DNA of 53,422 nucleotides. Source: Frigoriflavimonas asaccharolytica (GTDB taxonomy: Bacteria; Bacteroidota; Bacteroidia; Flavobacteriales; Weeksellaceae). Numbering within the stretch: position 1 is the first letter of the stretch; every line of letters starts with the position of its first letter. Shown here piece by piece: positions 17,017-26,026 of this stretch. Below the pieces are notes generated by a model, which was given only the letters and a program-made list of their open reading frames with translations, was not told the DNA's origin and did no database searches. The stretch is from positions 1-53,422 of the forward strand of contig NZ_JABSNO010000026.1 in NCBI RefSeq assembly GCF_013294015.1. Direction: 5' to 3'. A program made the translations under genes and the position numbers.

Positions 17017-20004
17017 TTAGAAAGTTAAGTTTACGTTAAATCCGAAACTTCTGTAATTTGGATATTGTCCATCTCCAGCTACACCACCAGCTTGACCGTT
17101 AGAGCTTGCTGTTTCGGGATCGTTATAGTTTTCGTTATTATCTGCATAGAAAAAGAATGGATTTCTAGCATATACTCCAAAACTTGCAGAGGTAATGAAT
17201 GTGCTGCTCAATACTGTTTTTGGCACAGAGTACGTCATAGAAAGTTCTCTAATTTTGAATGCTGTTCCGTCTACTAATAAATTTTCTGGAGCATTTCTAC
17301 CAGATCCAGTCCAATAAGAAGTAGCACCACTATAATCTGGACTATTTCCTGTAGCTGTAGTATTTGCTACATAAACTGGGTTGGCTGCTGTACCTACATT
17401 TTGTACAGATCCTGGGATTACATATCCTTGGCTTCTGTCGTAATCTGCAGTTTCGTTTGCTGCACCTGTGAATAAAAGTAATCTTTTAGTTAAAGAGATA
17501 AAACTAGAACCATGTCTGTAATCTGCAGTACCTGCAAATGTAAAGTTTTTCACTCTTACACTCATATTAAAGCCCAATGTATAATCTGGTGTTGCATTTC
17601 CTAATACTTCTAATGTAGAAGTAGAAAGTGGATTTCCAGAAGCATCTACAATAATGTTCCCATTAGGATCTCTTTGGAATTTTGTTCCTTTTATTTTTGG
17701 AAATCTTTCTCCTTTTATCGCAAAAATACCAACTGCAGGTGTAGAATAACTCAACAAGTTTATTTCATCTATTCCTTCTGGTAAATCTTCAACGATAGTT
17801 TCTGATCTGGAGTAGAAACCTCTCATGTTTACTTCAAAATCTCTACTTTTTATTGGTGTAATTCCCAAATCTGCTTCGTAGGTATTATTTCTAAGTTCAC
17901 CAAAATTATTTTGCAAACTAGATAAACCTGAAGCTGAAGATGCAGTAGCTCTTGTAATTAAATCTTTTGTATCTACACGAGAGTAGCTACCACCAAGGGT
18001 AATTCTATCTCTGAAAAATCCTAAGGCAATAGATGCTTCTTTACTTATTACTTTTTCTCTTTGGATGTTTTCAGATGTAGGAGATTGGTTTGCTATATAA
18101 GAAGAATTTGAACCGAATGGAAATCCTGTTGGAAATACTCCAATTTGATCTGTAGCATACGGATTTAATGGTGCATTACCAATATTAGCATAAGAAATAG
18201 ATAATTTTGCATAATTCAAAATATCTCCTTTCAAACTAGCAAAAGCGTTTGTAGGTATAAAGTTCATACCTGCAGAGAAATAATCGTAATCTCTAACTTC
18301 TTGTATTCCTGTATCTGTAGGTCTTACAGACAATACAGAATTGTATTCTTTACGGTAAGTACCATTTACGTACAAATAATTTTTGTAAGATAAATCTACG
18401 TTTCCTAAAAGAGAGAAACTTCTAGATCTTATCGTCGTATTATTAAGTTGGTAAGCTGGATATGGACTTAAAACATTGTTTATATTGTAGAAACCTGGAG
18501 TTTTCAATTGCTCTCCACCTACAGAATTAATGTTGAAATCACGATCTTGATTGTTAAAACCAACATTTGCTTTCAAGTTAATATCACTTGTTAAGTCAAA
18601 ATTAAAGTTGGTAAGAAAATCACCATAGAAGTTGCTAGATCTACTTGTACTTTGATTAAAAAATGAAACTACATCACCTGTTCCATAATCAGAAAAGATA
18701 GTACCATCTAAACCAGTTCCATTTGGATAAACTCTTGAAAATTGAAATCCGTTATTATAGCTTAAAGATGTTGTCTGAGTATTTTGCAAACTTCCACGAT
18801 ACGTGAAGTTAATGTTTTTCGTCAAATCATATTGTAATCCTATAACTGCTGATAAAAAGTTACTCTTGTTGTTGTATCTTTCATTATCTGTAGTCCAATA
18901 TGGATTTAAAGCGTATATAGAATAATTTCCTTCAAGTTGGCTGTTTCTATAATTTCTAATATCGATATTAGAAGGCATTTGTATCATCTCACTGTAGAGA
19001 TCATGGCTTGTTTCTGTAGAATTTTTGAAGATATAATTAAAATCTCCATCTATTTTAAATTTTCCATAACGCTTACCTGCTTTAAATAAGAAAGAGTTTT
19101 TCAAAGATTGATCTCCTTCTACGATAAATTCATTGGTAGTTCTATTTAAATTAAGGTATGCATAACTATCTGCACCACCCACATTCATAGAAATTCCATT
19201 TTGATAGATTACACCTTCTTTAAAGAAATTTTTAAAGTGATCTTTCACTGGTGAATAAGGCGCTAGAAGAAAGTTACCATCAGCTTGTGGCAAACCAGTA
19301 GGAACTAAAGTACCACCAATAGTTGGATCATTGTAAGCTGGTCCCCATGAAGTATTTTCCCAAGGCACAAAATTTGTCCCGTTGTAATCTACACTGCTGA
19401 AAGAAGTATCTTGTACACCTTGTCCATATTTCGTCTGAATTTCTGGTAATTTGTACACTGAAGAAATATCTACAGATGAAACAAGATTAAACTGAATTTT
19501 TTCGCTTCCAGTTCCTTTTTTTGTAGTCACAATTACTACACCATTCACACCTTGAGAACCGTAAAGTGCAGATCCTTGCAATCCTTTAATTACGTTTATG
19601 TTATCAATGGCATCTGGTGGCAGTTGTTGCAGCACTGCTGTAGAAGAAATTACATTATCAATTACGATTAATGCTTGTCCATCTCCCGTAAGAGATCTTG
19701 AACCTCTTAAAACAATCCTGCTACTTCCATTTACTCCAACATCAGTATTTGTAATCGTCAAACCAGATACTTTACCCGTTAAGGCTTGTATTGCATCAGG
19801 ATTTACCGCTTGTGTAAGTTCTTTCGTACCTACTACCTGACTTGCAGCTGTAACAGCGTTCAAGTTTTTTTTAATTCCGAGAGCTCCAGTAATTACTACC
19901 TCCTCTATATTTTGGGTTTTCACAGTATCTTTCACTTGTGCACTAAGCATAGAAAAAGATGCGGTAAGAACAACAGCCAAAATACTAGTTGTTAATTTTT
20001 TCAT
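17017..20004 (-). CDS. SusC/RagA-family TonB-linked outer-membrane transporter
   Basis: The protein has 995 residues. A signal peptide (residues 1-22) is followed directly by a TonB box-like NIEEVVITGALGIKK and the plug domain (NPDAIQALTGKVSGL, VLRGSRSLTGDG, the SusC-specific GLQGSALYGSQGVNGVVIVT). A large beta-barrel follows, ending in FNVNLTF with a terminal phenylalanine as expected for an outer-membrane porin. The carboxypeptidase-like N-terminal domain found in many SusC proteins is missing, so no anti-sigma signalling extension is present. It pairs with the SusD-type gene downstream for TonB-driven import of an unidentified nutrient. Confidence 0.93.
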   Translation of the reverse strand: MKKLTTSILAVVLTASFSMLSAQVKDTVKTQNIEEVVITGALGIKKNLNAVTAASQVVGTKELTQAVNPDAIQALTGKVSGLTITNTDVGVNGSSRIVLRGSRSLTGDGQALIVIDNVISSTAVLQQLPPDAIDNINVIKGLQGSALYGSQGVNGVVIVTTKKGTGSEKIQFNLVSSVDISSVYKLPEIQTKYGQGVQDTSFSSVDYNGTNFVPWENTSWGPAYNDPTIGGTLVPTGLPQADGNFLLAPYSPVKDHFKNFFKEGVIYQNGISMNVGGADSYAYLNLNRTTNEFIVEGDQSLKNSFLFKAGKRYGKFKIDGDFNYIFKNSTETSHDLYSEMIQMPSNIDIRNYRNSQLEGNYSIYALNPYWTTDNERYNNKSNFLSAVIGLQYDLTKNINFTYRGSLQNTQTTSLSYNNGFQFSRVYPNGTGLDGTIFSDYGTGDVVSFFNQSTSRSSNFYGDFLTNFNFDLTSDINLKANVGFNNQDRDFNINSVGGEQLKTPGFYNINNVLSPYPAYQLNNTTIRSRSFSLLGNVDLSYKNYLYVNGTYRKEYNSVLSVRPTDTGIQEVRDYDYFSAGMNFIPTNAFASLKGDILNYAKLSISYANIGNAPLNPYATDQIGVFPTGFPFGSNSSYIANQSPTSENIQREKVISKEASIALGFFRDRITLGGSYSRVDTKDLITRATASSASGLSSLQNNFGELRNNTYEADLGITPIKSRDFEVNMRGFYSRSETIVEDLPEGIDEINLLSYSTPAVGIFAIKGERFPKIKGTKFQRDPNGNIIVDASGNPLSTSTLEVLGNATPDYTLGFNMSVRVKNFTFAGTADYRHGSSFISLTKRLLLFTGAANETADYDRSQGYVIPGSVQNVGTAANPVYVANTTATGNSPDYSGATSYWTGSGRNAPENLLVDGTAFKIRELSMTYSVPKTVLSSTFITSASFGVYARNPFFFYADNNENYNDPETASSNGQAGGVAGDGQYPNYRSFGFNVNLTF

Positions 20005-20133
20005 ATTAATTTTAATTTTTCAATAGACAAATTTGCAAAAGTTTCTTAAATAAAACAATACTTTTGTTAAATAAAAGTTAATTGCAACATAAGATATGGC
20101 ATTAGTTGTTAAAAATAATTGAGATATACTTAA

Positions 20134-20718
20134 ATGTTAAAGAATAAATTTACAAAAAACCTAGTAGAAGCGGGCTGTGACGAAGCTGGAAGAGGTTGTC
20201 TTTGCGGACCAGTGGTTGCCGCCGCAGTGATCATAAATGAGAAATTTATGCATGAATTAATTGATGATTCTAAAAAATTAACCAAAAAAACGAGATTAGA
20301 ATTAGAAATTTTCATAAAAGAAAACGCAATCGAGTATGCAATTGCAGAAGTTTCTCCAAAATTAATCGATGAGCACAATATATTAAATGCAAGTATTCAC
20401 GCGATGCACTTGGCTGTAGATCAATTAAAGATTCGTCCAGAATTTATTTTAGTAGATGGCAATAGATTTCATCCTTACCCAGAAATTCCACATCAATGCA
20501 TCGTAAAAGGTGACGAAAAATTCCTTTCTATAGCTGCAGCTTCCATTTTAGCAAAAAACCATAGAGATAGATTGATGCTCAAATTGCACGAGGAATTCCC
20601 CAATTATGGCTGGAATACCAATATGGGATATGCTACAAAAACGCATAGATTAGCCTTAAAGAACTTCGGAATTACAAAGCACCATCGGAAATCCTTTCGA
20701 TTGAAATATGAAGATTAA
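20134..20718 (+). CDS. rnhB: Ribonuclease HII
   Basis: This 194-residue enzyme opens with EAGCDEAGRGCLCGPVVAA (catalytic Asp16 and Glu17), followed by DDSKKLTKKTR and the FILVDGNRF motif with a further catalytic Asp. SIAAASILAKNHRD is a family hallmark. It cuts the RNA strand of RNA-DNA hybrids and removes misincorporated ribonucleotides. It is monocistronic on the plus strand, convergent with yidC, and ends in a shared terminator. Confidence 0.95.
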   Translation: MLKNKFTKNLVEAGCDEAGRGCLCGPVVAAAVIINEKFMHELIDDSKKLTKKTRLELEIFIKENAIEYAIAEVSPKLIDEHNILNASIHAMHLAVDQLKIRPEFILVDGNRFHPYPEIPHQCIVKGDEKFLSIAAASILAKNHRDRLMLKLHEEFPNYGWNTNMGYATKTHRLALKNFGITKHHRKSFRLKYED

Positions 20719-20751
20719 GATTTTCTTCAATAATTTTTAAAAATAAAAAAT

Positions 20752-20785
20752 AAAAAAAGTGGAAGCTGCAACTTCCACTTTTTTT
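20752..20785. terminator. Bidirectional terminator between rnhB and yidC
   Basis: GTGGAAG (20759-20765) pairs with CTTCCAC (20772-20778); A-run before and T-run after serve both strands. Confidence 0.88.
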
Positions 20786-20817
20786 AACTTGAGATTTCAG
20801 ACTTCAAATCTAAAAAA

Positions 20818-22635
20818 TTATTTCTTTTTGTTAATATTTTTAGTATTTCCTTTTTGCGCTGCTTGTTGCGCTTGTGCTGTTTCCATCATCTCTCTCATTC
20901 TTTTGCCAAATTTACCTTCTTTTTTAGCCGGTTTTTCTTTATTGGATTGTATTTGAGCATGAATTTTTTTCTCGTCTAAAATTAAATATTTAATCACAAG
21001 AATAATGATAATATTAATCGCATTTGAAACGAAATAATACCAAGATAAACCAGATGCAGAAGTATTTAAGAAAAATAGGAACGTAACTGGGAATATATAC
21101 ATCAACACTTTCATATTTGGCATTCCTGGCGCAGTTGGCTGTTGCATATTTCCTGCTGTAAGTATTGTATATATAAGAATAACCGCCGTACAAGCAATAG
21201 CAAATACACTTAAATGCTCACCTAACAATGGAACGTGAAATGGCAATTTAATTAAATCATCATAAGCTGTTAAATCTTTTGCAAACCAAAAACTCTTCCC
21301 TCGTAAATCTATAAAATTTGGGAAAAATCTGAATAATGCATAGAAAATCGGAACTTGCAAAACGGCGGGTAAACATCCTGCCATCTGATTAACGCCAGCT
21401 TTCCTATAAACAGCCATTGTTTCTTGCTGTTTCTTCATTGCATCTCCATCTTTATACTTCTCGTTTACTTCGTCTATTTCCGGACGGATAACGCGCATCA
21501 TCGCACTCAACTTATGTTGTTTAAACATCACTGGCGATAAAATTAATTTTACAACCACCGTCATCAAAAATATTACCCAACCAGCAGCAATTCCCCATCC
21601 TGCAATAAGATTGTACATTGGCATGAAAAACCAACGGTTCAATGCGCCAATAAAAGACCAACCCAATGGTAAAATTTCATCAAAATTCTTGTTATATTCT
21701 TTTAATAATGGCAAGTCCAATGGCATGAAATACCATGTGAAATCTTGGTTTAATTCTGCACCATTCATGGCTACATTTCCAGAAAACTCTAGGGTTTTCA
21801 AATACTCTCCCTCATCTACAGTTACTTGACTACCTTTCGATTGTGTGAAACCATTTTTTGCTTCTATCACAGAACTAAAAAATTGTTGCTTTACACCTAT
21901 CCAGTTTAGAGTTTCATCTGGTTCGTCCATGGCTTTGTTGCCATCATAATCGTAATCTTTGTAATTATTAAAAGCATAAGAAAACTCAGAATGCGTTTGC
22001 TCTTGAGATCTACCTTTCTCCAAATTTCTTACGTTATAATTCCACGCAAATTTCGCAGCATTATCACTTGTAATTTGGGACAAACCTTTGGTTCTGATTT
22101 TAAAATCTACCGTATATTTAGGCATCAAAGTATACACAAATTGGATAACTGCACCATTTAATTGATGCGTCATCGTAACTACATTTCCTTTTACGGAAGG
22201 CGTAAATACAAGATCTTTTGTTTTAATAATTTTCCCGGTTTTGTCTTTAAATTCAAAACCATAATTCGCAGAATTTTTATGAATTAATAATAATGGCAAA
22301 TCAGATTCGTCTCTCTTTGCATCGTATGCTTTATATTCTGGCAATTCTACATTAGAAATTTGCGCACCCAAAGTGGAAACTTCTAATTTTAATTGTTCAT
22401 TTTGCAAAGGAACCGTTTGTATAGAAGCAGCATTGATGTTGGGATTCACGTTTTCTACAGATGCAATTTTTGTATTATTAGCAGAAACTTGTTCCGTTTT
22501 GGCTACTTCTTTCTGCTTAAGTGCATCTTCTTTCTGCGTTTTGCTTTGAAAGTAGATCATCGCTCCAACCATAATAATGGTGAAAAGCATAAAACTAATA
22601 ATCTGACTTTTATCTAATCCGTTGTTTTGCTGCAT
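20818..22635 (-). CDS. yidC: Membrane protein insertase YidC
   Basis: The protein has 605 residues with the Gram-negative layout: an N-terminal membrane anchor (residues 8-26), a large periplasmic beta-domain (about residues 60-340), and the conserved C-terminal insertase domain. The latter includes GWGIAAGWVIFLMTVVVKLI, the cytoplasmic hairpin, and GCLPAVLQVPIFYALFRFF with a conserved positive loop. The basic C-terminus (NTKNINKKK) may contact ribosomes. It inserts and folds inner-membrane proteins with or without SecYEG. In many Bacteroidota yidC follows pyrG; here the dus remnant and cassette lie upstream instead. Confidence 0.96.
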   Translation of the reverse strand: MQQNNGLDKSQIISFMLFTIIMVGAMIYFQSKTQKEDALKQKEVAKTEQVSANNTKIASVENVNPNINAASIQTVPLQNEQLKLEVSTLGAQISNVELPEYKAYDAKRDESDLPLLLIHKNSANYGFEFKDKTGKIIKTKDLVFTPSVKGNVVTMTHQLNGAVIQFVYTLMPKYTVDFKIRTKGLSQITSDNAAKFAWNYNVRNLEKGRSQEQTHSEFSYAFNNYKDYDYDGNKAMDEPDETLNWIGVKQQFFSSVIEAKNGFTQSKGSQVTVDEGEYLKTLEFSGNVAMNGAELNQDFTWYFMPLDLPLLKEYNKNFDEILPLGWSFIGALNRWFFMPMYNLIAGWGIAAGWVIFLMTVVVKLILSPVMFKQHKLSAMMRVIRPEIDEVNEKYKDGDAMKKQQETMAVYRKAGVNQMAGCLPAVLQVPIFYALFRFFPNFIDLRGKSFWFAKDLTAYDDLIKLPFHVPLLGEHLSVFAIACTAVILIYTILTAGNMQQPTAPGMPNMKVLMYIFPVTFLFFLNTSASGLSWYYFVSNAINIIIILVIKYLILDEKKIHAQIQSNKEKPAKKEGKFGKRMREMMETAQAQQAAQKGNTKNINKKK

Positions 22636-22829
22636 GTTATATTTTTAATAATGAAAATAAGTAAAACTAATTTTAATTGATATCTACCTTTGAATTTTCA
22701 GTTGACAAAAATACTGAAATTTTTGGAATCCATTGGAAATTTTGAGGATACTTTAATTATAAATAATATAGCGATCTTATATATAGATGAAAGCTGATAA
22801 ATATAAAATGATCAAAAATTAATTTTCCT

Positions 22830-22837
22830 TAAATTTG
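22830..22837 (+). promoter_or_regulatory. -7 box of the dus remnant
   Basis: TAAATTTG ends 4 nt before the ATG of the truncated dus copy, the same spacing as at the intact gene (25017-25024), although the surrounding bases differ. Confidence 0.55.
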
Positions 22838-22841
22838 CAGC

Positions 22842-22979
22842 ATGATAAAAATCGGTAACATAGAATTGCCAGAATTTCCACTTGTGCTTGCACCAATGGA
22901 AGATGTGAGCGATCCACCCTATCGAAGATTGTGTAATATGCATGGTGCAGATATGATGTATTATGAATTTATTTTTTGA
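22842..22979 (+). pseudogene. Truncated 5' end of a dus gene (45 codons)
   Basis: The first 135 nt match the start of the intact dus gene at 25029 with about nine differences; most are in third codon positions. The copy then runs into unrelated DNA and stops after 45 codons (ending MMYYEFIF). Mainly synonymous differences mean both copies were under selection as coding sequence before the split, so they look like alleles from two lineages rather than a fresh tandem duplication. The last nucleotides overlap the 3' end of the minus-strand papain-fold gene. Confidence 0.85.
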
Positions 22980-23550
22980 TTTCTTTTAACTGATATTTAA
23001 GAAAAAAATCTGCGGCGTAATAACATAAAGTTGAATCTTGAACGAATATTCTTTCAATTACATTCAATTTTACACATTTTTTATTTTGATTAAATTTTAA
23101 ATGGTTTGCATTCTCCAAAACTTGATAAACAAATTCTGAACAATACAAACCATTAAATGTTTTAGGATTTAAGTCAAAATAATACTTTACTTGCGTCATA
23201 CTATCAAGGCGTATCTTAATCTTATTATATTCAGTAGCACTAACTTTCAATTTCCAAATTCGATTATCTTTTACATCTGGTGAATTCCAAAATTTTTTTC
23301 GATTTTCTTGTAGTAATGATGATCCTTCACTATTTTTTTCATTATAACTAATATTGTAAATTCTTGAATCAATAGTGTTATCCAAAGAAAGTCCGATGTG
23401 AGAAATTTTTAAATTATTATTGTTAAACTTTAACACCAAATCACCTTCTTTACTTTGAGAGTATCGACTTAAAATGTAAATATATTTTTCTTTTTCTTGC
23501 GAACATGAAAACAAACATAAGATACATATAAAAGAAAATAATATTTTCAC
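22969..23550 (-). CDS. Lipoprotein with permuted papain-like (YiiX/YaeF, NlpC/P60-type) fold
   Basis: This 193-residue protein has a lipoprotein signal ending CLFSC (Cys16). The domain opens with KEGDLVLKF and an active-site histidine in ISHIGLSLD (His51), and the catalytic cysteine is in LYCSEFVYQVL (Cys137). This His-before-Cys order is that of circularly permuted NlpC/P60 proteins such as YiiX, which cleave amide or ester bonds in peptide, lipid or peptidoglycan substrates. It overlaps the preceding gene by 4 nt and its stop lies inside the dus-derived repeat. It is the last gene of the cassette. A role in envelope attack or defence is inference. Confidence 0.7.
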   Translation of the reverse strand: MKILFSFICILCLFSCSQEKEKYIYILSRYSQSKEGDLVLKFNNNNLKISHIGLSLDNTIDSRIYNISYNEKNSEGSSLLQENRKKFWNSPDVKDNRIWKLKVSATEYNKIKIRLDSMTQVKYYFDLNPKTFNGLYCSEFVYQVLENANHLKFNQNKKCVKLNVIERIFVQDSTLCYYAADFFLKYQLKEIKK

Positions 23551-24029
23551 AATCTATAAGAAAATTGAGCTCCACTATACATGATACTTCCTCTTGCTGT
23601 TGTACTGAAAGTATTGTACCACTTAATTCCGTATTGGAATCTATTTTCTTGATTAAACATTATTAAAATTCCTAAATCCATTCCGAAATTATTTTTTCTT
23701 TCGAACAGAATAGCATTTTTATCTGTAATGTAATTAAAATTTGCAATGGACGCAATTTCTGTATTGCTGTTTAAAATTTTATAATTTATTCCCAAATCAT
23801 ATTTTGATATATCAGTTTCGTCGTTATTATTTAAATTAAAATGCGAATAACCAGTATTTCCACTTATACTTATTTTTTGAGAAACATCGTAATGCATCCC
23901 TACATTGAATAAGGCAGCTGAATTTCTTTGCACACTTAAAATTCCCGTTCCAGCATCTAAAATAAATTTCTCTTGACTATTTATATTAATAGAAAATATA
24001 AATATAAATAATATCGCTATTTTATTCAT
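23547..24029 (-). CDS. Hypothetical exported beta-strand-rich protein
   Basis: The protein has 160 residues with a clear signal peptide (residues 1-18, ending INSQ). The rest alternates short polar and aromatic strands (for example SISGNTGYSHF, FGMDLGILIMF, FQYGIKWYNTF) and ends in GAQFSYRL. That pattern suits a small outer-membrane beta-barrel, although the last residue is leucine rather than phenylalanine. It overlaps the papain-fold lipoprotein gene by 4 nt and follows the 276-residue lipoprotein gene after 2 nt, so all three are translated as a unit. No family is recognised. Confidence 0.55.
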   Translation of the reverse strand: MNKIAILFIFIFSININSQEKFILDAGTGILSVQRNSAALFNVGMHYDVSQKISISGNTGYSHFNLNNNDETDISKYDLGINYKILNSNTEIASIANFNYITDKNAILFERKNNFGMDLGILIMFNQENRFQYGIKWYNTFSTTARGSIMYSGAQFSYRL

Positions 24030-24031
24030 AT

Positions 24032-24862
24032 TTACTTATTTTTTGGTGATGTCATTGTATATGCTAATCCACTTGCAGCAACTGCACCTGAAACGATAAT
24101 TGCACCACCTACAGGAGGCGCACCAGCAGCAGGGATTGCTGCAACAGCCGCACCCAAAGCATCAGATACTCCAATTATCAACCAATGAAACCATTTTCTT
24201 CCACCTTCACCTTTTGCTTCACTCTGACTTGCAATATTTAAATAATTATACCAAAAACAATTAGAATATTTTGCTGTTGCTACTGCAGAAAACAAAACCT
24301 TTTTCTCTTCTGTTGTAAAACTATTAGGACCAACTATTATACTGTTTTCAAAATTATTAAGAAATAAATTAACATCTGCATAAGACGGTTCAGTGTTATT
24401 ATTAACTTTATCAAAAAAATAATCCACTAATTCACTCATTTTTGTTTTTGCCGCAGAAGATATCGCCATATTACCTATAACGTTAGAATATCCATTTACG
24501 AAATCACTTGCTCCGTAAGTTAAAGCTGCAGAATTTGGTGAAGTATAATTTGAATTATTGTAATTTTGAAAATTACTATTATCAAATGCTATTTTTTCGA
24601 CTTTAAATATTAAACTGTCAACATTCTCTACATTGTCATCATTTTCAACAAGATAATCATATAAAATTTCGTTGTGAATTTGCCCAACAAAATTATAAGG
24701 ATTATCTTGATTGACAGTTATTTCACATTCAGGTTTAGATTGAAAATTTTCAATCGAATTTTTACCAAAATGTTCCGGTTCTGCAACTACTTCATTTCTA
24801 CTGCAATTTAAAGAAATTAAAAACATAGAAACTAACCCAACTTTTACAATTAAATTTTTCAT
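24032..24862 (-). CDS. Hypothetical lipoprotein with glycine/alanine-rich hydrophobic C-terminus
   Basis: This 276-residue lipoprotein has lipobox LISLNC (Cys20). The middle is asparagine- and serine-rich and largely helical. The C-terminal 50 residues are striking: a KGEGGRKWFHWL stretch, then an Ala/Gly/Pro-rich hydrophobic segment (VSDALGAAVAAIPAAG and beyond) of glycine-zipper type that could insert in a membrane. It is the first gene of the cassette, directly facing the intact dus. The C-terminus resembles bacteriocin-like or pore-forming segments, but no family is recognised and the function is unknown. Confidence 0.6.
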   Translation of the reverse strand: MKNLIVKVGLVSMFLISLNCSRNEVVAEPEHFGKNSIENFQSKPECEITVNQDNPYNFVGQIHNEILYDYLVENDDNVENVDSLIFKVEKIAFDNSNFQNYNNSNYTSPNSAALTYGASDFVNGYSNVIGNMAISSAAKTKMSELVDYFFDKVNNNTEPSYADVNLFLNNFENSIIVGPNSFTTEEKKVLFSAVATAKYSNCFWYNYLNIASQSEAKGEGGRKWFHWLIIGVSDALGAAVAAIPAAGAPPVGGAIIVSGAVAASGLAYTMTSPKNK

Positions 24863-24890
24863 AATATTTTGTTTTTAAAATTATTGAGAT

Positions 24891-24928
24891 AAAATTAAAA
24901 TTAAAATTATAATTAAAATTAAAATTAT
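24891..24928. repeat. AAAATT hexamer microsatellite
   Basis: Six or so imperfect AAAATT units between the cassette and dus, 28 nt upstream of the first cassette gene on the minus strand. Such tracts can change length by slippage and lie where the cassette promoter must be. Confidence 0.6.
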
Positions 24929-25016
24929 GCAAGTTTTTTTAATAATTTTTCCAAAAAATTTTAAATCTAACGTAAAGCACTATGAAATCTACTTTTTCTT
25001 TTTATTCAAAATTGTT

Positions 25017-25024
25017 TATTTTTG
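25017..25024 (+). promoter_or_regulatory. -7 box of dus
   Basis: TATTTTTG followed by CCCC and the ATG at 25029. Transcription is expected to begin within a few bases of the start codon, giving a leaderless mRNA. Confidence 0.6.
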
Positions 25025-25028
25025 CCCC

Positions 25029-25163
25029 ATGATAAAAATCGGTAACATAGAATTGCCAGAATTTCCACTTTTGCTTGCACCAATGGAAGATGTGAGCGAT
25101 CCGCCGTATCGCAGATTGTGCAAAATGCATGGAGCAGATATGATGTATTCTGAATTTATTTCT
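25029..25163 (+). repeat. Right copy of the dus 5'-end direct repeat
   Basis: The first 135 nt of dus, matching 22842-22976 at about 93% by eye. The two copies are 2,187 bp apart in the same orientation. Confidence 0.85.
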
Positions 25164-26021
25164 TCGGAAGGTCTGATTCGGGATGCCATGAAATCTAAAC
25201 AAAAATTGGATATTTTCGATTATGAACGTCCGGTTGGAATTCAAATTTTTGGTGGAGATGAAGAAGCGATGGCGCTTTCTGCAAAAATTGTAGAAACCGT
25301 AAATCCAGATTTAGTAGATATCAATTTTGGTTGCCCAGTAAAAAAAGTGGTTTGCAAAGGAGCTGGAGCAGGCGTTTTGAAAGATATAGATTTGATGATT
25401 CGCTTGACAAAAGCGGTTGTAAATTCCACGCATTTACCAGTTACGGTGAAAACCAGATTAGGTTGGGACAATGATTCTATCAACATAATGGAAGTTGCAG
25501 AAAGATTGCAAGATTGCGGGATAAAAGCATTGACGATTCATGCAAGAACGCGTGCACAAATGTACAAAGGAGAAGCAGATTGGAATTATATTTCTGCCGT
25601 GAAGCAAAACCCAAACATCGAAATTCCAATTTTTGGCAATGGCGATATCAATTCTGCCGAAAAAGCCCTGGAATACAAAAATAAATATGCTTGCGATGGA
25701 ATTATGATTGGTCGCGCTGCAATTGGCTATCCTTGGATTTTTAATGAAATAAAACACTTCTTCAAAACTGGTGAAAAATTAGCAGAACCAACTGTAGAAA
25801 TGCGTTTGGAAGCCGTGAAACAACATGCAGAATGGAGTGCAGATTGGAAAGGCGAAAAATTAGGATTGATAGAAATGCGTCAACATTACAGCAATTATTT
25901 CCGTGGGATTCCGCATTTTAAAGATCACCGCAGAAAATTTCTGGAAGTGATGACTTTAAATGAAATAAATGATTTGATTGGGGAAACGATGGAATTTTAT
26001 CGGGAGTTTGAAATGCACTAA
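25029..26021 (+). CDS. dusB: tRNA-dihydrouridine synthase
   Basis: This 330-residue flavoenzyme reduces specific uridines in the tRNA D-loop. FPLLLAPMEDVSDPPYRRLC binds FMN. DINFGCPVKKVVCKGAGAG carries the catalytic cysteine and lysine region, LTIHARTRAQMYKG is the Dus hallmark, and GNGDI and GIMIGRAAIGYPWIF form the phosphate-binding end of the TIM barrel. An upstream in-frame start at 24927 would run through the promoter, so ATG 25029 is chosen; it is also where the duplicated copy begins. Function appears intact despite the neighbouring cassette. Confidence 0.94.
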   Translation: MIKIGNIELPEFPLLLAPMEDVSDPPYRRLCKMHGADMMYSEFISSEGLIRDAMKSKQKLDIFDYERPVGIQIFGGDEEAMALSAKIVETVNPDLVDINFGCPVKKVVCKGAGAGVLKDIDLMIRLTKAVVNSTHLPVTVKTRLGWDNDSINIMEVAERLQDCGIKALTIHARTRAQMYKGEADWNYISAVKQNPNIEIPIFGNGDINSAEKALEYKNKYACDGIMIGRAAIGYPWIFNEIKHFFKTGEKLAEPTVEMRLEAVKQHAEWSADWKGEKLGLIEMRQHYSNYFRGIPHFKDHRRKFLEVMTLNEINDLIGETMEFYREFEMH

Positions 26022-26026
26022 AAAAT

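Larger units (their letters stand above)
22842..25028. mobile_element. Putative dus-targeted cassette bounded by dus 5'-end direct repeats
   Basis: The unit from the truncated dus start to the intact dus start is 2,187 bp and carries three closely packed minus-strand genes for exported proteins. It has the shape of an insertion into the 5' end of dus that restored an intact gene by supplying a second 5' end. Islands that use dusA this way are known in Proteobacteria. No integrase or transposase is inside, so it may be a remnant, or a cassette mobilised in trans or by homologous recombination between the 135-bp repeats. The interior looks more AT-rich than dus or yidC. Confidence 0.55.

Noticed and set aside
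24891-24928. Direct AAAATT units as a CRISPR-like array
   Set aside because: Units are 6 nt with no spacers; a simple microsatellite. No CRISPR array or cas gene was seen anywhere.
24927-25028. In-frame extension of the dus gene upstream to an ATG at 24927
   Set aside because: It would read through the -7 box at 25017-25024; the duplicate copy also begins at the equivalent of ATG 25029, and the extra residues are low-complexity.
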